Positions 31,114-41,356 of a DNA stretch of 64,000 nt are shown one piece after another. The notes under the pieces were generated by a model that was not told the DNA's origin, made no database searches, and worked only from the letters and a program-made list of their open reading frames with translations. The position numbers and the translations under genes are program-made. The stretch covers positions 36,544,039 to 36,608,038 of the forward strand of contig OX465282.1 of NCBI GenBank assembly GCA_949987705.1, given 5' to 3'. Numbering within the stretch: the stretch's first letter is position 1; each line of letters begins with the position of its first letter. The stretch comes from Thereva unica. Its lineage: Eukaryota; Arthropoda; Insecta; Diptera; Therevidae.

Positions 31114-34100
31114 ATGAGTGATAGAGGTGCTTTAATTCAGAAACGCGGTAGGGTTAAGGGATCGTTAACGAGAATCAAAGCTTTCGCGGACAGTATTTGT
31201 AATGAAACGGATGAAGAAGACATTAAAAATAGGTTAATAAAACTAGAAGATGCATGGGCCGAGTTTCAAGAAATAGAAGACGAATTATTGGTAATAGATG
31301 ATCAAATTTCTGAAATGGAAGAATTTGAGGCGAAATATTTCGATGCGAAAAAATTGTTGAATCGGGCATTGCGTGAAAGGAATCAAGGGCAAGAAAAGGC
31401 ATCGGCTTCGAACAATTTTCATTCTACTTTAAATCAGTCGTCGTTTGATAAAGGCCAGTTTCAACTTATGAGTGTCAGGTTACCTCGGCTAGATATACCT
31501 CACTTCTCTGGAGACTATAGGGAGTGGTCATCGTTTAAGGATTTATTTCAAGCTTGCGTCCATGACAATGAAAATTTATCAGCATCACAAAAATTTCAAT
31601 ATTTAAAAGGCCTCCTAAAGGGAGCAGCCGCATCAATCGTGCGACATTTGAATATAACCGATGCAACTTATTTTGAAGCATGGTCAAAGCTTAACGAACG
31701 TTTTAATAAAAGATCCCATATAGCCAACTCTTACATAAAACTTTTTATGGATCAACCTTCAATTAATCAATCCTCTGTTAGGAGTTTACGTACTTTAAGT
31801 GATACCTTTGATGAAGTCATTCGGGGACTTAAAGGCTTAGGTAAGGAAGCTGAAAGCCGGGACGCATGGTTAATCTATATTGGGGTTTCCAAATTGGATT
31901 ATGAAACCAGGGAATTGTGGGCCCAAGAAATGTCACAAAAGGACTTCCCATGCTTTCAAGAATTTCTAGACTTTCTCAATAAAAGATGCAATACTCTAGA
32001 AGTCTGCGGTGGTATGTCGAGACGTGCTCATCAGTCTATAAGAGCTATGCATATCGCCACCCCCTCCAGCCAAAATGTATGTTTAAAATGCAAATCTAAT
32101 CACCCTCTTCATCAATGTACAATTTTTAAAAATCAACCAGTTGTGAGGAGACGAGAATTTGTAATTTTAAATTCTTTATGCTTCAAATGTCTTGGTGCCA
32201 ACCACTCTGTGCACGCTTGTCGTTCCAAAATGAGGTGTGGCCAATGTAAAGGATCTCATCATCCCCTGTTACATGAACCTCGGAAAGTTCCAACACAAAA
32301 CAGATACCCTTCTCCAAATCCTACTTCAGCTCATTGCTCAGAAGAACTCGGAGCAATCAGACCATCCTTTGCCGCTAATGATGCTACAATCAACACTGCT
32401 ACAATCAACCCCTCTTCTATTAACTCCTCTTCAATCAACCATCCTATTAATCCGCTCTCAGCGAAAGACCCAACAGTGACATCCCTAAGTACCTGTGTAG
32501 AAAATCAAGTAGTTCAAGATCGCGGTTCTACCACCGCTGAAATTGCTCAACTACCTACAGCAATGGTAAACGTGTTAGATTATCAAGGACGGTTTGTACC
32601 ATGCCGCGTACTGTTAGACTCTGGTTCTCAGATCTCCTTACTTTCGGAATCTTGTGCTCAACGATTAAAGCTCCGAAGAGAAAATGCAAGATTAAGTCTA
32701 ACTGGAATTCGGGATGTAGAAGTAGGCTCTACTAGAGGGACAACGACGGTCAAGCTGTTCCCTAGGTGGAGTAAAATGGATGGCTTGAAAGTGCAAGCAT
32801 TTATAATGAACAAGTTAACCTCGTTAGTCCAACCTTCAACAGTCTTAAGCTCAAGAAAGGAAGCTCTAAAGCACCTCCAACTTGCCGATCCGAATTTCAA
32901 TGAACCATGTGAAATAGACATTATCCTGGGAGCTGGCTGCGTTTTTAAAGTGATCAAAGGAGGTCAATTGTATGACAGTAGTGGTGAGCTCGTCGCTCAA
33001 GAGACCATGTTTGGTTGGGTAGCTGTAGACTCGTCTTCGTGCCCACTCAATCCAGTACAGAACTTTCATCTTCAAGCCTTCGAAAATATAGATAAAACAT
33101 TGCGGCGCTTTTGGGAAGTCGAAGAAATAGAGACAAAGGGTGAATTATTAACAGATGAGGAGGAGTGGTGTGAGTTACATTTCCAAAGACATTTAACACA
33201 GATAGGTAATCGTTATGCAGTAGGCTTGCCATTTAATTCTGAAGTGGCTGAACTGGGCGCATCTGTTCAAGGGGCAATAAAACGTCTCTATACTATGGAG
33301 AAAAGGTTTCAAAGAGATGCGATTTTCAAGGAGCAATATACTAACTTTATGAGGGAATATGAAGAATTGGGACATATGGAACTCATTCCGGCTGATGAGA
33401 TAGCTACCAAACCGGAATCAGCCTTTTATCTTCCTCATCACGCCGTTTTCAAGCTTACTCCAACTCCAAAAATCAGAGTCGTGTTCGATGGATCCTACAA
33501 ATCTACTTCCGGAGTCTCTTTAAATGATAGATTAATGGTAGGGCCTACGATTCAAAGAGACTTATTTGCAATATTATTAAACTTTCGTAGATACGCTATA
33601 GCACTTTGTGCAGATGTCGAAAAAATGTATAGGCAAGTCCTGGTGATCCCGGAGAACAGAGACTTCCAGAGAATTGTATGGCGAGAGCAGCCTGACCTTC
33701 CTATAAGGCATTATAGACTCAACACCGTTACCTATGGAACAGCTTCGGCACCCTTTTTAGCGACACGAGCTCTCTGTCAAATCGCAAATGAGTTTCAAAA
33801 TAAATATCCTGAAGAGTCGGCAATTATCAAAGGACATTTTTATATGGATGATCTCCTAAGTGGAGCAGATACTTTGATCAATGCATTAAGAATCAAAGAA
33901 AATCTTCAAACCATGTTAGCAGCTAAGGGATTTAATTTAACCAAATGGATGTCCAATGCGCCTGAATGCACCGCTAGTGACAACGAAACAAACACTGCAG
34001 CAGGATTATTAGCAATTGATGAAAATATGTTAACTACTAAGGTTTTGGGAATCCAATGGGACCCTAAACTCGACACTTTCCTTTACAAATTAATAGTACC

Positions 34101-36426
34101 TGAGTCATCTGAGCTCACAAAGAGGAAGATACTTTCAGAATCATCAAGGATTTTCGATCCAATGGGTTGGCTTGCTCCTGTAACAGTGTCCGTGAAAATC
34201 CTGTTGCAGCAATTATGGTTATGCCAGTATGACTGGGATGATGTCCTTCCAAACGAACTGGTACATGTATGGCGAGTAATTAAAGAACAACTTCCGCTTC
34301 TAGCCTCAATTCGAATTCCCAGATGCATCTGTCTAGAAAGAAGTCGTCTTCAATTACATGGCTTCTGTGATGCCTCTGAACGTAGTTATGCTGCTGTAGT
34401 GTACTGCCGCAGTATTGTCCAAGACAAGATATATACTCGTTTGGTTGCGGCTAAGACCAAGGTGGCCCCTCTAAAACAGATTTCTCTCCCAAGGCTAGAA
34501 TTAAATGGAGCCTTCTTACTCACGAAATTGATACGAAAGATTCTAGAATCATTAGAAGCAAATCTCACCTCGAATGACATTTATGCGTGGACCGATTCAA
34601 CGGTAGTTTTAGCTTGGTTGTCTGATACACCAAGAAAATGGAAAACATATGTGGCCAACCGTACGTCTGAGATCTTGACTACTATCCCAAGCGGCCAATG
34701 GAGTCATGTGCCTTCGAAGCACAACCCAGCTGACCCGGCGTCGAGAGGAGTATCACCGTCGCAGATACTAGACTTAGACATTTGGTGGAATGGTCCAAGA
34801 TGGTTACAAACAGAACCAATAACTCCCCCATGTAAAGAATCTAAAAAAATGACGTTCGATACTACCGCCGAACTGAAACAAAATAGTCCAGTCGCTAACT
34901 TTCATCAACAAGTTTCATCCTCCACAATTTTTGACAAGCACTCATCATATACCAAGATTCTTCGGATCTTTTCCTATTGTGCTCGGTTCATCCACAACTC
35001 AAGGTGCCAACGGTCTCAAAGAAAATTAAAATGTTTAACTGCATCTGAATATAATCAAGCTGAAGTCCTATGCTTTCGAGTTGTGCAGCAAACCCACTTT
35101 TGGGCAGAAATAGGAAACTTAAGGCGAAGCCAAACGGTAAATTCTAAAAGTTCTTTAGCTGCGTTATGTCCATTTCTGGATTCTAACGACGTCCTCCGAG
35201 TTGGAGGAAGATTAAACTACTCTAGCTATAACTTCGATGCAAAACATCCCGTAATATTACCGAAGGATCACCCATTTAGTCGTCTGCTCGTATCCGCATG
35301 GCACATAACTCATCTTCATCCTGGACCGTCCACCCTCATGGGAGTCTTACGCCAACGTTTCTGGATATTGGGATTACGAGATATAGTACGGAAGGTATAT
35401 CATCAATGCATGACCTGTTTTCGTCATCGAGTTACTCGAGGGGCTCAGTTAATGGCCCCCCTGCCTGAAGCGAGAATGGAACCAACGCGCCCGTTTTTTA
35501 ACGTTGGAATCGACTACGGAGGACCGATTCAACTATGCGCACGTATATCCAGAGGTGTACGACCAGTAAAGGGATATTTCGCACTTTTTATTTGTTTGAC
35601 TACTAGGGCCGTGCACTTGGAGGCTGTAACAGATCTAACTGCCGAGGCATTTATAGCATGTCTCAGACGATTTGTTTCTCGCCGTGGTATACCAGCTCAA
35701 ATCTTTTGCGATAATGCAACAAATTTTGTTGGTGGACGAAAACTACTTAGTGATTTACACCGCTTTGCATTAACTAGTTATGAAAATCCATTAATCTCTA
35801 GTTTTCTTTCACAGAACCGAATTAATTGGAATTTTATACCACCAAGGGCCCCACATTTCGGTGGGATATGGGAGGCTGCTATAAAGTCTACGAAATTTCA
35901 CCTTCGACGAGTAATGGGAGAAACTACCCTATCACTGGAGGAGTTTTCCACTTTACTTACACAAATTGAGGCGATTTTAAACTCCCGACCATATGCACCA
36001 CTATCACCCGATCCAGAAGATCTAGATGCGTTAACACCAGCTCACTTTTTGATAGGGCAACCGCTCACAACCCTTCCCGAAGGAGAATACTCAAGTACCA
36101 GAATATCGCGTTTAGGAAGATGGCAGCAAATTCAGAACATGCTTCAAGGTTTTTGGAAACGTTGGAGAAATGAATATTTATCCGCGTTGCAACCTCGTAC
36201 TAAATGGAGAACCAAAACGGAGTCACTTAAAATAGGACAATTAGTTCTAATAAATGAAGACAATACCCCACCTACACACTGGCTTATAGGAAGGATTCTT
36301 GAGGTGCATCCTGGTCGTGATAAACTTGTTCGAGTAGCAACAATAAAAACCAAAAATGGCATATGTAAACGAGCGGTCACCAAACTCTACAAGCTACCTA
36401 TTGATGAGAGTCAAGACAAGTCTTGA
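31114..36426 (+). CDS. BEL Gag-Pol polyprotein
   Basis: 1770 codons, no break. An N-terminal coiled region (residues ~1-110) leads into a DUF1759-type Gag (PHFSGDYREWSSFKDLF, ~125-300). Three knuckle-like Cys/His clusters follow near residues 322-385. The retropepsin active site is LLDSGSQIS (~500). RT has FYMDDLL with YMDD at ~909. RNase H has GFCDASE (~1082) and WTDSTVV (~1158). Integrase has an HHCC finger (~1397-1432), GIDYGG (~1465), CDNATNFVG (~1530) and GIWEAAIKS (~1585). A DUF5641 C-terminus follows (~1690-1760). ATG context is AAAATG. Length and order are standard for BEL/Pao elements without env. All catalytic residues are present. Confidence 0.97.
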   Translation: MSDRGALIQKRGRVKGSLTRIKAFADSICNETDEEDIKNRLIKLEDAWAEFQEIEDELLVIDDQISEMEEFEAKYFDAKKLLNRALRERNQGQEKASASNNFHSTLNQSSFDKGQFQLMSVRLPRLDIPHFSGDYREWSSFKDLFQACVHDNENLSASQKFQYLKGLLKGAAASIVRHLNITDATYFEAWSKLNERFNKRSHIANSYIKLFMDQPSINQSSVRSLRTLSDTFDEVIRGLKGLGKEAESRDAWLIYIGVSKLDYETRELWAQEMSQKDFPCFQEFLDFLNKRCNTLEVCGGMSRRAHQSIRAMHIATPSSQNVCLKCKSNHPLHQCTIFKNQPVVRRREFVILNSLCFKCLGANHSVHACRSKMRCGQCKGSHHPLLHEPRKVPTQNRYPSPNPTSAHCSEELGAIRPSFAANDATINTATINPSSINSSSINHPINPLSAKDPTVTSLSTCVENQVVQDRGSTTAEIAQLPTAMVNVLDYQGRFVPCRVLLDSGSQISLLSESCAQRLKLRRENARLSLTGIRDVEVGSTRGTTTVKLFPRWSKMDGLKVQAFIMNKLTSLVQPSTVLSSRKEALKHLQLADPNFNEPCEIDIILGAGCVFKVIKGGQLYDSSGELVAQETMFGWVAVDSSSCPLNPVQNFHLQAFENIDKTLRRFWEVEEIETKGELLTDEEEWCELHFQRHLTQIGNRYAVGLPFNSEVAELGASVQGAIKRLYTMEKRFQRDAIFKEQYTNFMREYEELGHMELIPADEIATKPESAFYLPHHAVFKLTPTPKIRVVFDGSYKSTSGVSLNDRLMVGPTIQRDLFAILLNFRRYAIALCADVEKMYRQVLVIPENRDFQRIVWREQPDLPIRHYRLNTVTYGTASAPFLATRALCQIANEFQNKYPEESAIIKGHFYMDDLLSGADTLINALRIKENLQTMLAAKGFNLTKWMSNAPECTASDNETNTAAGLLAIDENMLTTKVLGIQWDPKLDTFLYKLIVPESSELTKRKILSESSRIFDPMGWLAPVTVSVKILLQQLWLCQYDWDDVLPNELVHVWRVIKEQLPLLASIRIPRCICLERSRLQLHGFCDASERSYAAVVYCRSIVQDKIYTRLVAAKTKVAPLKQISLPRLELNGAFLLTKLIRKILESLEANLTSNDIYAWTDSTVVLAWLSDTPRKWKTYVANRTSEILTTIPSGQWSHVPSKHNPADPASRGVSPSQILDLDIWWNGPRWLQTEPITPPCKESKKMTFDTTAELKQNSPVANFHQQVSSSTIFDKHSSYTKILRIFSYCARFIHNSRCQRSQRKLKCLTASEYNQAEVLCFRVVQQTHFWAEIGNLRRSQTVNSKSSLAALCPFLDSNDVLRVGGRLNYSSYNFDAKHPVILPKDHPFSRLLVSAWHITHLHPGPSTLMGVLRQRFWILGLRDIVRKVYHQCMTCFRHRVTRGAQLMAPLPEARMEPTRPFFNVGIDYGGPIQLCARISRGVRPVKGYFALFICLTTRAVHLEAVTDLTAEAFIACLRRFVSRRGIPAQIFCDNATNFVGGRKLLSDLHRFALTSYENPLISSFLSQNRINWNFIPPRAPHFGGIWEAAIKSTKFHLRRVMGETTLSLEEFSTLLTQIEAILNSRPYAPLSPDPEDLDALTPAHFLIGQPLTTLPEGEYSSTRISRLGRWQQIQNMLQGFWKRWRNEYLSALQPRTKWRTKTESLKIGQLVLINEDNTPPTHWLIGRILEVHPGRDKLVRVATIKTKNGICKRAVTKLYKLPIDESQDKS

Positions 36427-36438
36427 CGAGTGGGAGGA

Positions 36439-36964
36439 TGTTTAGAATCTTAAAATTCCTAATTTAATTGTTTTGCTTTTTTTTCCTTTTCTTTCTAACG
36501 TTATTTTTAAATTATCAATTAAAACTCTTACATTAATCCTCTATATTTTTCATTTTCTGTAATTTGTCATTTCATACTTCTAAAATTAAATTCTTACTGT
36601 TAAACCTTACGGTTAAAATCAAATTGTATTTGTTTGCACGAATATTGAGTTATCCCAAAGTTATACCCACAAATTATATTCAGTCTTGTTCCAACTACCG
36701 ACTAGAAAAGAGGCAAAGGGCAATAAAGTTCAATTAAAGTTTAAAGTTAGTTCTTGTTGTTTTATTTTTGGTTGAGTGCAAGGTGATAGATTATAGAGCA
36801 ACGAGCCGCTCTATAAGTGCAAGGTTGAGTGCAAGGTGATAAATTATAGAGCAACGAGCCGCTCTATAAGGCAGCGCAAAATTGGTTTTTTTTAAGGTGC
36901 AAAAAAACCAGCAACCACCTTTTTGGTCAACGAGCAGACTTGGTCCTTCGAGTTGTACGAGACA
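36439..36964 (+). repeat. BEL 3' LTR
   Basis: 526 bp, one base different from the 5' LTR by eye. It is followed at once by the second CCCAC and the rest of the gypsy-2 primer site. Confidence 0.95.
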
Positions 36965-36980
36965 CCCACTTCTGACACCA
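36965..36980 (-). promoter_or_regulatory. Gypsy-2 primer-binding site, split by BEL
   Basis: CCCACTTCTGACACCA on the plus strand is the tRNA-Leu site of gypsy-2. The remaining bases (AATCCCAC) lie at 29518-29525 on the far side of BEL. This half still carries the 16 bases nearest the LTR. Confidence 0.9.
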
Positions 36981-36982
36981 AT

Positions 36983-37472
36983 TGTTACGTTTTTACGGGT
37001 TAACGGATTCGTAGGATTAATTAAGGAATACACTTTTTAATTATCCACACAATAATTTATTTATTACAAACCAAACACAATTTAATTACAAACACAATTC
37101 TTACAGTTCACTATAATCACTTTTAATTTAATAACTCGCACTATTAAATTCTATCTATCGCTTTACAGTTTACTTTTAAATCACTACTTTTCACTGTTCT
37201 CACTTTAAAACACTTTTATCGCCTTTATAATCAAAACTGACTCGATAGCGGCTGCCAGGCGCTTTTATATAGGCAGCTCCACCTTTGTCTACTTTCTGGA
37301 ACCTTCGTTTTCTGGTTCCTTGTGGTATGTTCTATGTTTCTTTTAATTTCGACCAGCTTGAAGTTGTCTTCGCTTATAGCTCGTTAGTTTAGTACATAAA
37401 TTCTTAATTCAGACAACAACCGAGAATCGTTGATTCATCCTCTCGACAAACAGATGGCGCATAATCATCACA
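36983..37472 (-). repeat. Gypsy-2 5' LTR
   Basis: 490 bp with a TATA box (minus strand CCTATATAAAAGCGCC near 37270). Followed by ATAT duplication at 37473-37476. Confidence 0.95.
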
Positions 37473-37476
37473 ATAT

Positions 37477-37580
37477 GATGATTTTGCTGGCTCGTGGATG
37501 GTCGAATTATTGTTGGTTTACTTAATATGATGATTTTGCTGGCACGTGGATGGTCTAATTATTCTTGGTTTACTTAAAAT
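37477..37580. repeat. 52-bp direct repeats in errantivirus LTR
   Basis: Two consecutive 52-bp copies start at 37477 and 37529 (GATGATTTTGCTGGCTCGTG and GATGATTTTGCTGGCACGTG), with a partial third from 37581. The end of a further copy (TCGGTTTACTTAATAT) is at 26179-26194 on the other side of gypsy-2. They lie in the U3-like part of the LTR and could be enhancer-type repeats. Confidence 0.8.
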
Positions 37581-37643
37581 GCTGATTTTGCTGGCTCGTG
37601 GTGTTAACTCTTCCCCTCTTAGATTGTAAATTGTCTTCAATCG

Positions 37644-38674
37644 TTAGAAATATGGTTGGTCGTAAAATTTCCAACTTGGAGCTTCTATAGGTTGTATGCA
37701 GTTAATGGAAGTTTCTGTTGGTTTTATCTCTGGTGTATCTGGTTTTTCGATGGTGATCTTAATGTTGCTCTTATTCTTCTTAAACTGCCAGACTATGAAT
37801 AATGAGAAAACTATCGTTATTGCTGCCATGAATCCATAGGTTGTGAATTGATTTATATCGTTTTCATATTGCAAATTTTGGATTTCTTGCGTGTTGTTGA
37901 TGTGTAGTTCTTTCATCATCTCCAAGGAAAGCAGCTCGCGATATTTCTTTTCCTTAGATGAATGTTGTAATATGGCAGGTAGTGGGTTGATTGATGATAT
38001 TTCTCTAGAGATGAACGTGTAACCATTAATGTTGATTGTCATGTTACTAAATTTGACCAAATAAGTTCCGTTGAGGTTGTGTGTAGAATTTCCAGCGATC
38101 AGGGGTCCTGTGAATTGATTTAGTAAGAGAATACCTGTGCTAACTTCTTCTAGGGTTTGTATGTGCTGATTATTTGTAGTATTACACTCGGCTGTTACGC
38201 TGTTGAGCAGGCGGGGAATGCACGTATCGTTGCTTAAGTTTACAATGTTATTAGACTTACAAATAGAAAGGTTATTAAATGTTTTACATTCCTTTGAAAT
38301 GCCATATATTTCTTTATCGTTCTTTAAAATTTCTTTAAACAAGATTTCGATTAAAAAATTATTTATTTTTACGGGTTTTATTAATAGTTTCTGGTAAATA
38401 GTTTCAGTGGTTAATGGAATATTTATTATGTAAAGATCCATTTGTAAGGATTTTTACTTCCGAAAAATCTAATGTTTCTTCAATTGTATAAGGTAATTTT
38501 TGTTCTGTTAATGCATTGATACATAGCTAATTTAATTTCATTTTTTGACAGAATAATTGTATTTATAACTCCTAATTTTGCCCAGTGAATGGCATAGCTT
38601 AGATTTTCTAATTCTTCTTTAACAACACTGTAGGACAAATGACAAACTATTTTTTCTCACATGGAAAAAAATTG
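37644..38674 (-). pseudogene. Errantivirus Env, C-terminal part
   Basis: The open frame 37644-38441 encodes 265 residues of an errantivirus Env ectodomain and tail: Cys-rich segments (CIPRLLNSVTAEC), several N-glycosylation sites, one membrane segment near residues 205-225 (TYGFMAAITIVFSLFIVW) and a ~40-residue cytoplasmic tail. Upstream to 38674 the family similarity continues in shifted frames (IHWAKLGVINTIILS, then EQKLPYTIEETL), so at least one indel lies near 38520. The fusion-peptide half is missing or unreadable. Env of this group is related to baculovirus F-type fusion proteins. This copy is not functional. Confidence 0.82.
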
Positions 38675-38678
38675 ATAT

Positions 38679-39193
38679 TGTTAAGTTTTTACGGCTTAAC
38701 GGATTCGTAGGATTAATTAAGAAATACACTTTTTAATTATCTACACAATAATTTATTTATTACAAACCGAAACACAATTTAATTACAAACACAATTCTTA
38801 CAGTTCACTATAATCACTTTAAATTTAATAACTCGCTCTATTAAACTCTATCTATCGCTTTATAGTTCACTTTTAAATCACTACTTTTCACTGTTTTCAC
38901 TTTAGAGCACTTTTATCGCCTTTCAAATCAAAACTGACTCTCTCAGCGCCTGCCAGCCGCTTTTATATCCAAGCTACACCTTTATTTAACTTCTGGAACC
39001 TTCTCGAGTCCCTTTTCTCGAGCCTAGTGGTATGTTCTTTTCTTTTCGTCCAGAAGCTTGAAGTTGTCTTCACTTATCGCGCGTTCCAATTTTAGTTTAG
39101 TACATAAATCATTAGTTCAGACATCAACCAGAGTTGTTACCGACAATCGTTGATTATGCTTTTTCACAAACAGATGGCGCATAAATCATCACA
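38679..39193 (-). repeat. Gypsy-3 3' LTR
   Basis: 515 bp, TGTTAAG to AATCATCACA on the plus strand, with a TATA-like GGATATAAAAG (minus strand, near 38965). Followed by TTGCCCCCTCCTTAGG, complement of the polypurine tract. Confidence 0.93.
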
Positions 39194-39204
39194 TTGCCCC
39201 CTCC

Positions 39205-41080
39205 TTAGGACCGTTCGTCCCGAACAGTTGTCCATCCTGGATCCGGCTGATGATATGGGCACAGCCTGTCTATGTGTACAATCTTCTTCTTGGCTTTGGG
39301 TCCTTGTTGAATCCTGTAGACAACATCGTTGATCCGTGTTAGGATTTTATAGGGCCCCTCCCACTGGCGCTGAAGTTTCGGAGACTTGCCTTTTCGTCGT
39401 TGAGGGTTGAACAGCCAAACGAGGTCACCTTCCTGGTATCCGCTACAGTTTGCTCGGAGGTCGTACCTAGTTTTCATCCTGTCACTGGCTATCTTAAGAT
39501 TCTCCCTTCCGATTTTCTCAACTGAGGTCCTAACGTTGTATTGTCGAGTTTCTTCTTTCGCTCTGACTCGAGGGCCCTACTGCCGGCACAAACTGCACAT
39601 TTACGACACCAGTTCGTAACATCCTCCCGCATATGAAGCCAATAGAATCTCTCCTTTACTTTTGCCAGAGTTTTGTTGACTCCCAAATGTCCTCCTGACG
39701 GGCTATTATGACACTCCTCGAGAATATCTGTTATTCTAGCACGAGGGACCAGCACCTGCATTCGATGAGAGGTTCCATCAACTGTTTCCCATTTGCGCTT
39801 CAATACTCCTCCTTCGATATGCAATGAATCCCATTGGGCCCAATAGCTCTTCAGGGTCTCGTTCTTCTCAGCAATGTCTTTCCATTTAGGCTTCTCGTTG
39901 TGTTCTTTCCATGACAAAATCGCAGAAATGTCCGGGTCGTCGCGTTGCGCATCTCGAATTCCTTGGTCGTCATATTTTATGCTTGGCTCAGCAGTCGTCT
40001 TTTGACACTTCTCCTCAATACGCCAACGATACTTAAAACCTGGTTCGCATGGTCGCCGGGACAGTGCAGTATCCATTGGAATTCCCCTGTTGCGATGTTT
40101 CATCATCAATTCTCCAAGGTCCAATAATATTCCGCGTGTTGTCGTAAAGTCCAAACTAAGAATACACTCGTATACTATGTCAGATACCAGGAACGAATGT
40201 GTAAACTTAATGTCGCCGAGTACCACGTCCATCATTGTTTCCCCATGTAATTTCACTGGCTCTCCTGTTACAGTTTTCAGAATGTACTGGACCGCGTTTT
40301 TCAGCCACTTTCTACCGACCAAATCAGTCCTGATGACAGATCTTGAAGCACCTGTATCCACTATAATTGCGTATTGCTCATCACCAACTTTTCCCTCGAT
40401 GACAAGTCTGTTGTTGCTACGTTGCAGTTTGGTGATGTTGGCGAAGACATCAGGGTTCTCAATTTTCCCCACCAACTCCCTCTCGTCGCTTTTCTGCCGT
40501 TGTCTAGATTTTTCGCAGCACGTTGAGCCACTCCTACTCCCTGGAGATTCCCTCCTTCGCTTTCGACAACTGCTTTGTAGATGGCCCGGCTCACCACAGT
40601 TCCAGCATCGTAGACGACGACGTACTTCCGAGGTGTTGATTCGATGGCAAATGTTCTCAGTCGTTTTGATACTCCTGAGGAGGACTGTACTCCTTGTTGC
40701 TTGCTTCGCTGCCTCGTATGCCAGAGCATATGCCAAAACTTCTTGGGTAGTCTTCTTTCCGGCCAATCTGGCTGCCATTTGCAGATCCCGGTCGGCAAAC
40801 GAGTTAAGAAGAGTCTCTCTTGTTATCTCGTTAATGTAGTCTTGACAGAAATTAGGATATGCCAAACGCGCTAGCCTCTCGATATCTGCCCAAAGTTGCT
40901 GCAACGTCTCTCCGGGCCTTTGAAATCTATTTCGTAATTGAGTTCGGTAGACTGGCTGCATGTGTTGTTCGCCGTAACGCATTTCCAGTGCTTGTACCAA
41001 GGACTCGTAGCTGTTACGATGTTCTGTAGGTATCGACAGTAATAGCTCAGCTGCTGCACCCCTTAGTGACAACGTTAAGG
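39205..41080 (-). pseudogene. Gypsy-3 Gag C-terminus, protease, partial integrase
   Basis: Continues the gag interrupted by copia-2: capsid-like region, knuckle CWNCGEPGHLQSSC, protease VDTGASRSVIRTDL. Then the same two jumps as gypsy-2 (IPMDTALSRRPC, and from near the HHCC finger to RANCSGYQEGDLVWLF). A frameshift near 39575-39580 separates the finger region from the GPY/F end (39205-39477 frame). Gag and protease are fused in one frame (RQKSDERELVG), as in gypsy-2. Confidence 0.87.
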
Positions 41081-41265
41081 TGTTGTGGGAAACAGGATTT
41101 TCGGTAAAAACAACACGAGAGTTCGAGAAAATAAACAGATTTATTAAAGCCGAAGTTTACAGCGTGGTCGTGTAAGAATAAAACTAAACAACGAACATAG
41201 AGTACCAACATACAAGACAAAACAAACTAATACAAAAGTGACATCTATCAGTTTAAACTTTAACA
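41081..41265 (-). repeat. Copia-2 3' LTR
   Basis: 185 bp, TGTTGTGGG to CTTTAACA on the plus strand. No difference from the 5' LTR was seen. Confidence 0.95.
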
Positions 41266-41356
41266 CTTCCCCGTAAACTGATCTGATACAAAAATTATGA
41301 AATTCAAAAATTTACCAAACTAAACACAAAAAATGATTAAAATGTAAGTCCAATTT

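Larger units (their letters stand above)
29526..36964 (+). mobile_element. BEL/Pao element, apparently intact
   Basis: 7439 bp with two 526-bp LTRs differing at one base that I could see (29606 region C versus A at the matching site near 36519). A CCCAC duplication (29521-29525, 36965-36969) flanks it. It has a tRNA-Tyr primer site, a ~1-kb leader, one uninterrupted 1770-codon Gag-Pol frame and a purine tract (GAGTGGGAGGA) abutting the 3' LTR. It sits inside the primer-binding site of gypsy-2. Everything needed for autonomous transposition appears present. Confidence 0.96.
26195..37472 (-). mobile_element. Gypsy-2, non-autonomous, hosting a BEL element
   Basis: LTRs at 26195-26688 and 36983-37472 with ATAT duplication (26191-26194, 37473-37476). 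Minus-strand order: 5' LTR, tRNA-Leu primer site (broken by BEL), one gag-protease-partial integrase frame, polypurine tract (TAAGAAGGGGGCAA), 3' LTR. Without BEL the element is about 3.8 kb. It lacks RT, RNase H and the integrase catalytic core at the same junctions as gypsy-3. The LTRs differ at roughly five bases plus a 4-bp indel. Confidence 0.93.
26014..37609 (-). repeat. Errantivirus 3' LTR (interrupted by gypsy-2)
   Basis: About 310 bp once gypsy-2 is removed. It starts AGTTAACACC on the minus strand beside the polypurine tract and ends TTATTAACT next to TATA. AATAAA-like signals are abundant near 26040-26085. The part at 37477-37609 contains two full and one partial copies of a 52-bp unit. 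Confidence 0.7.
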
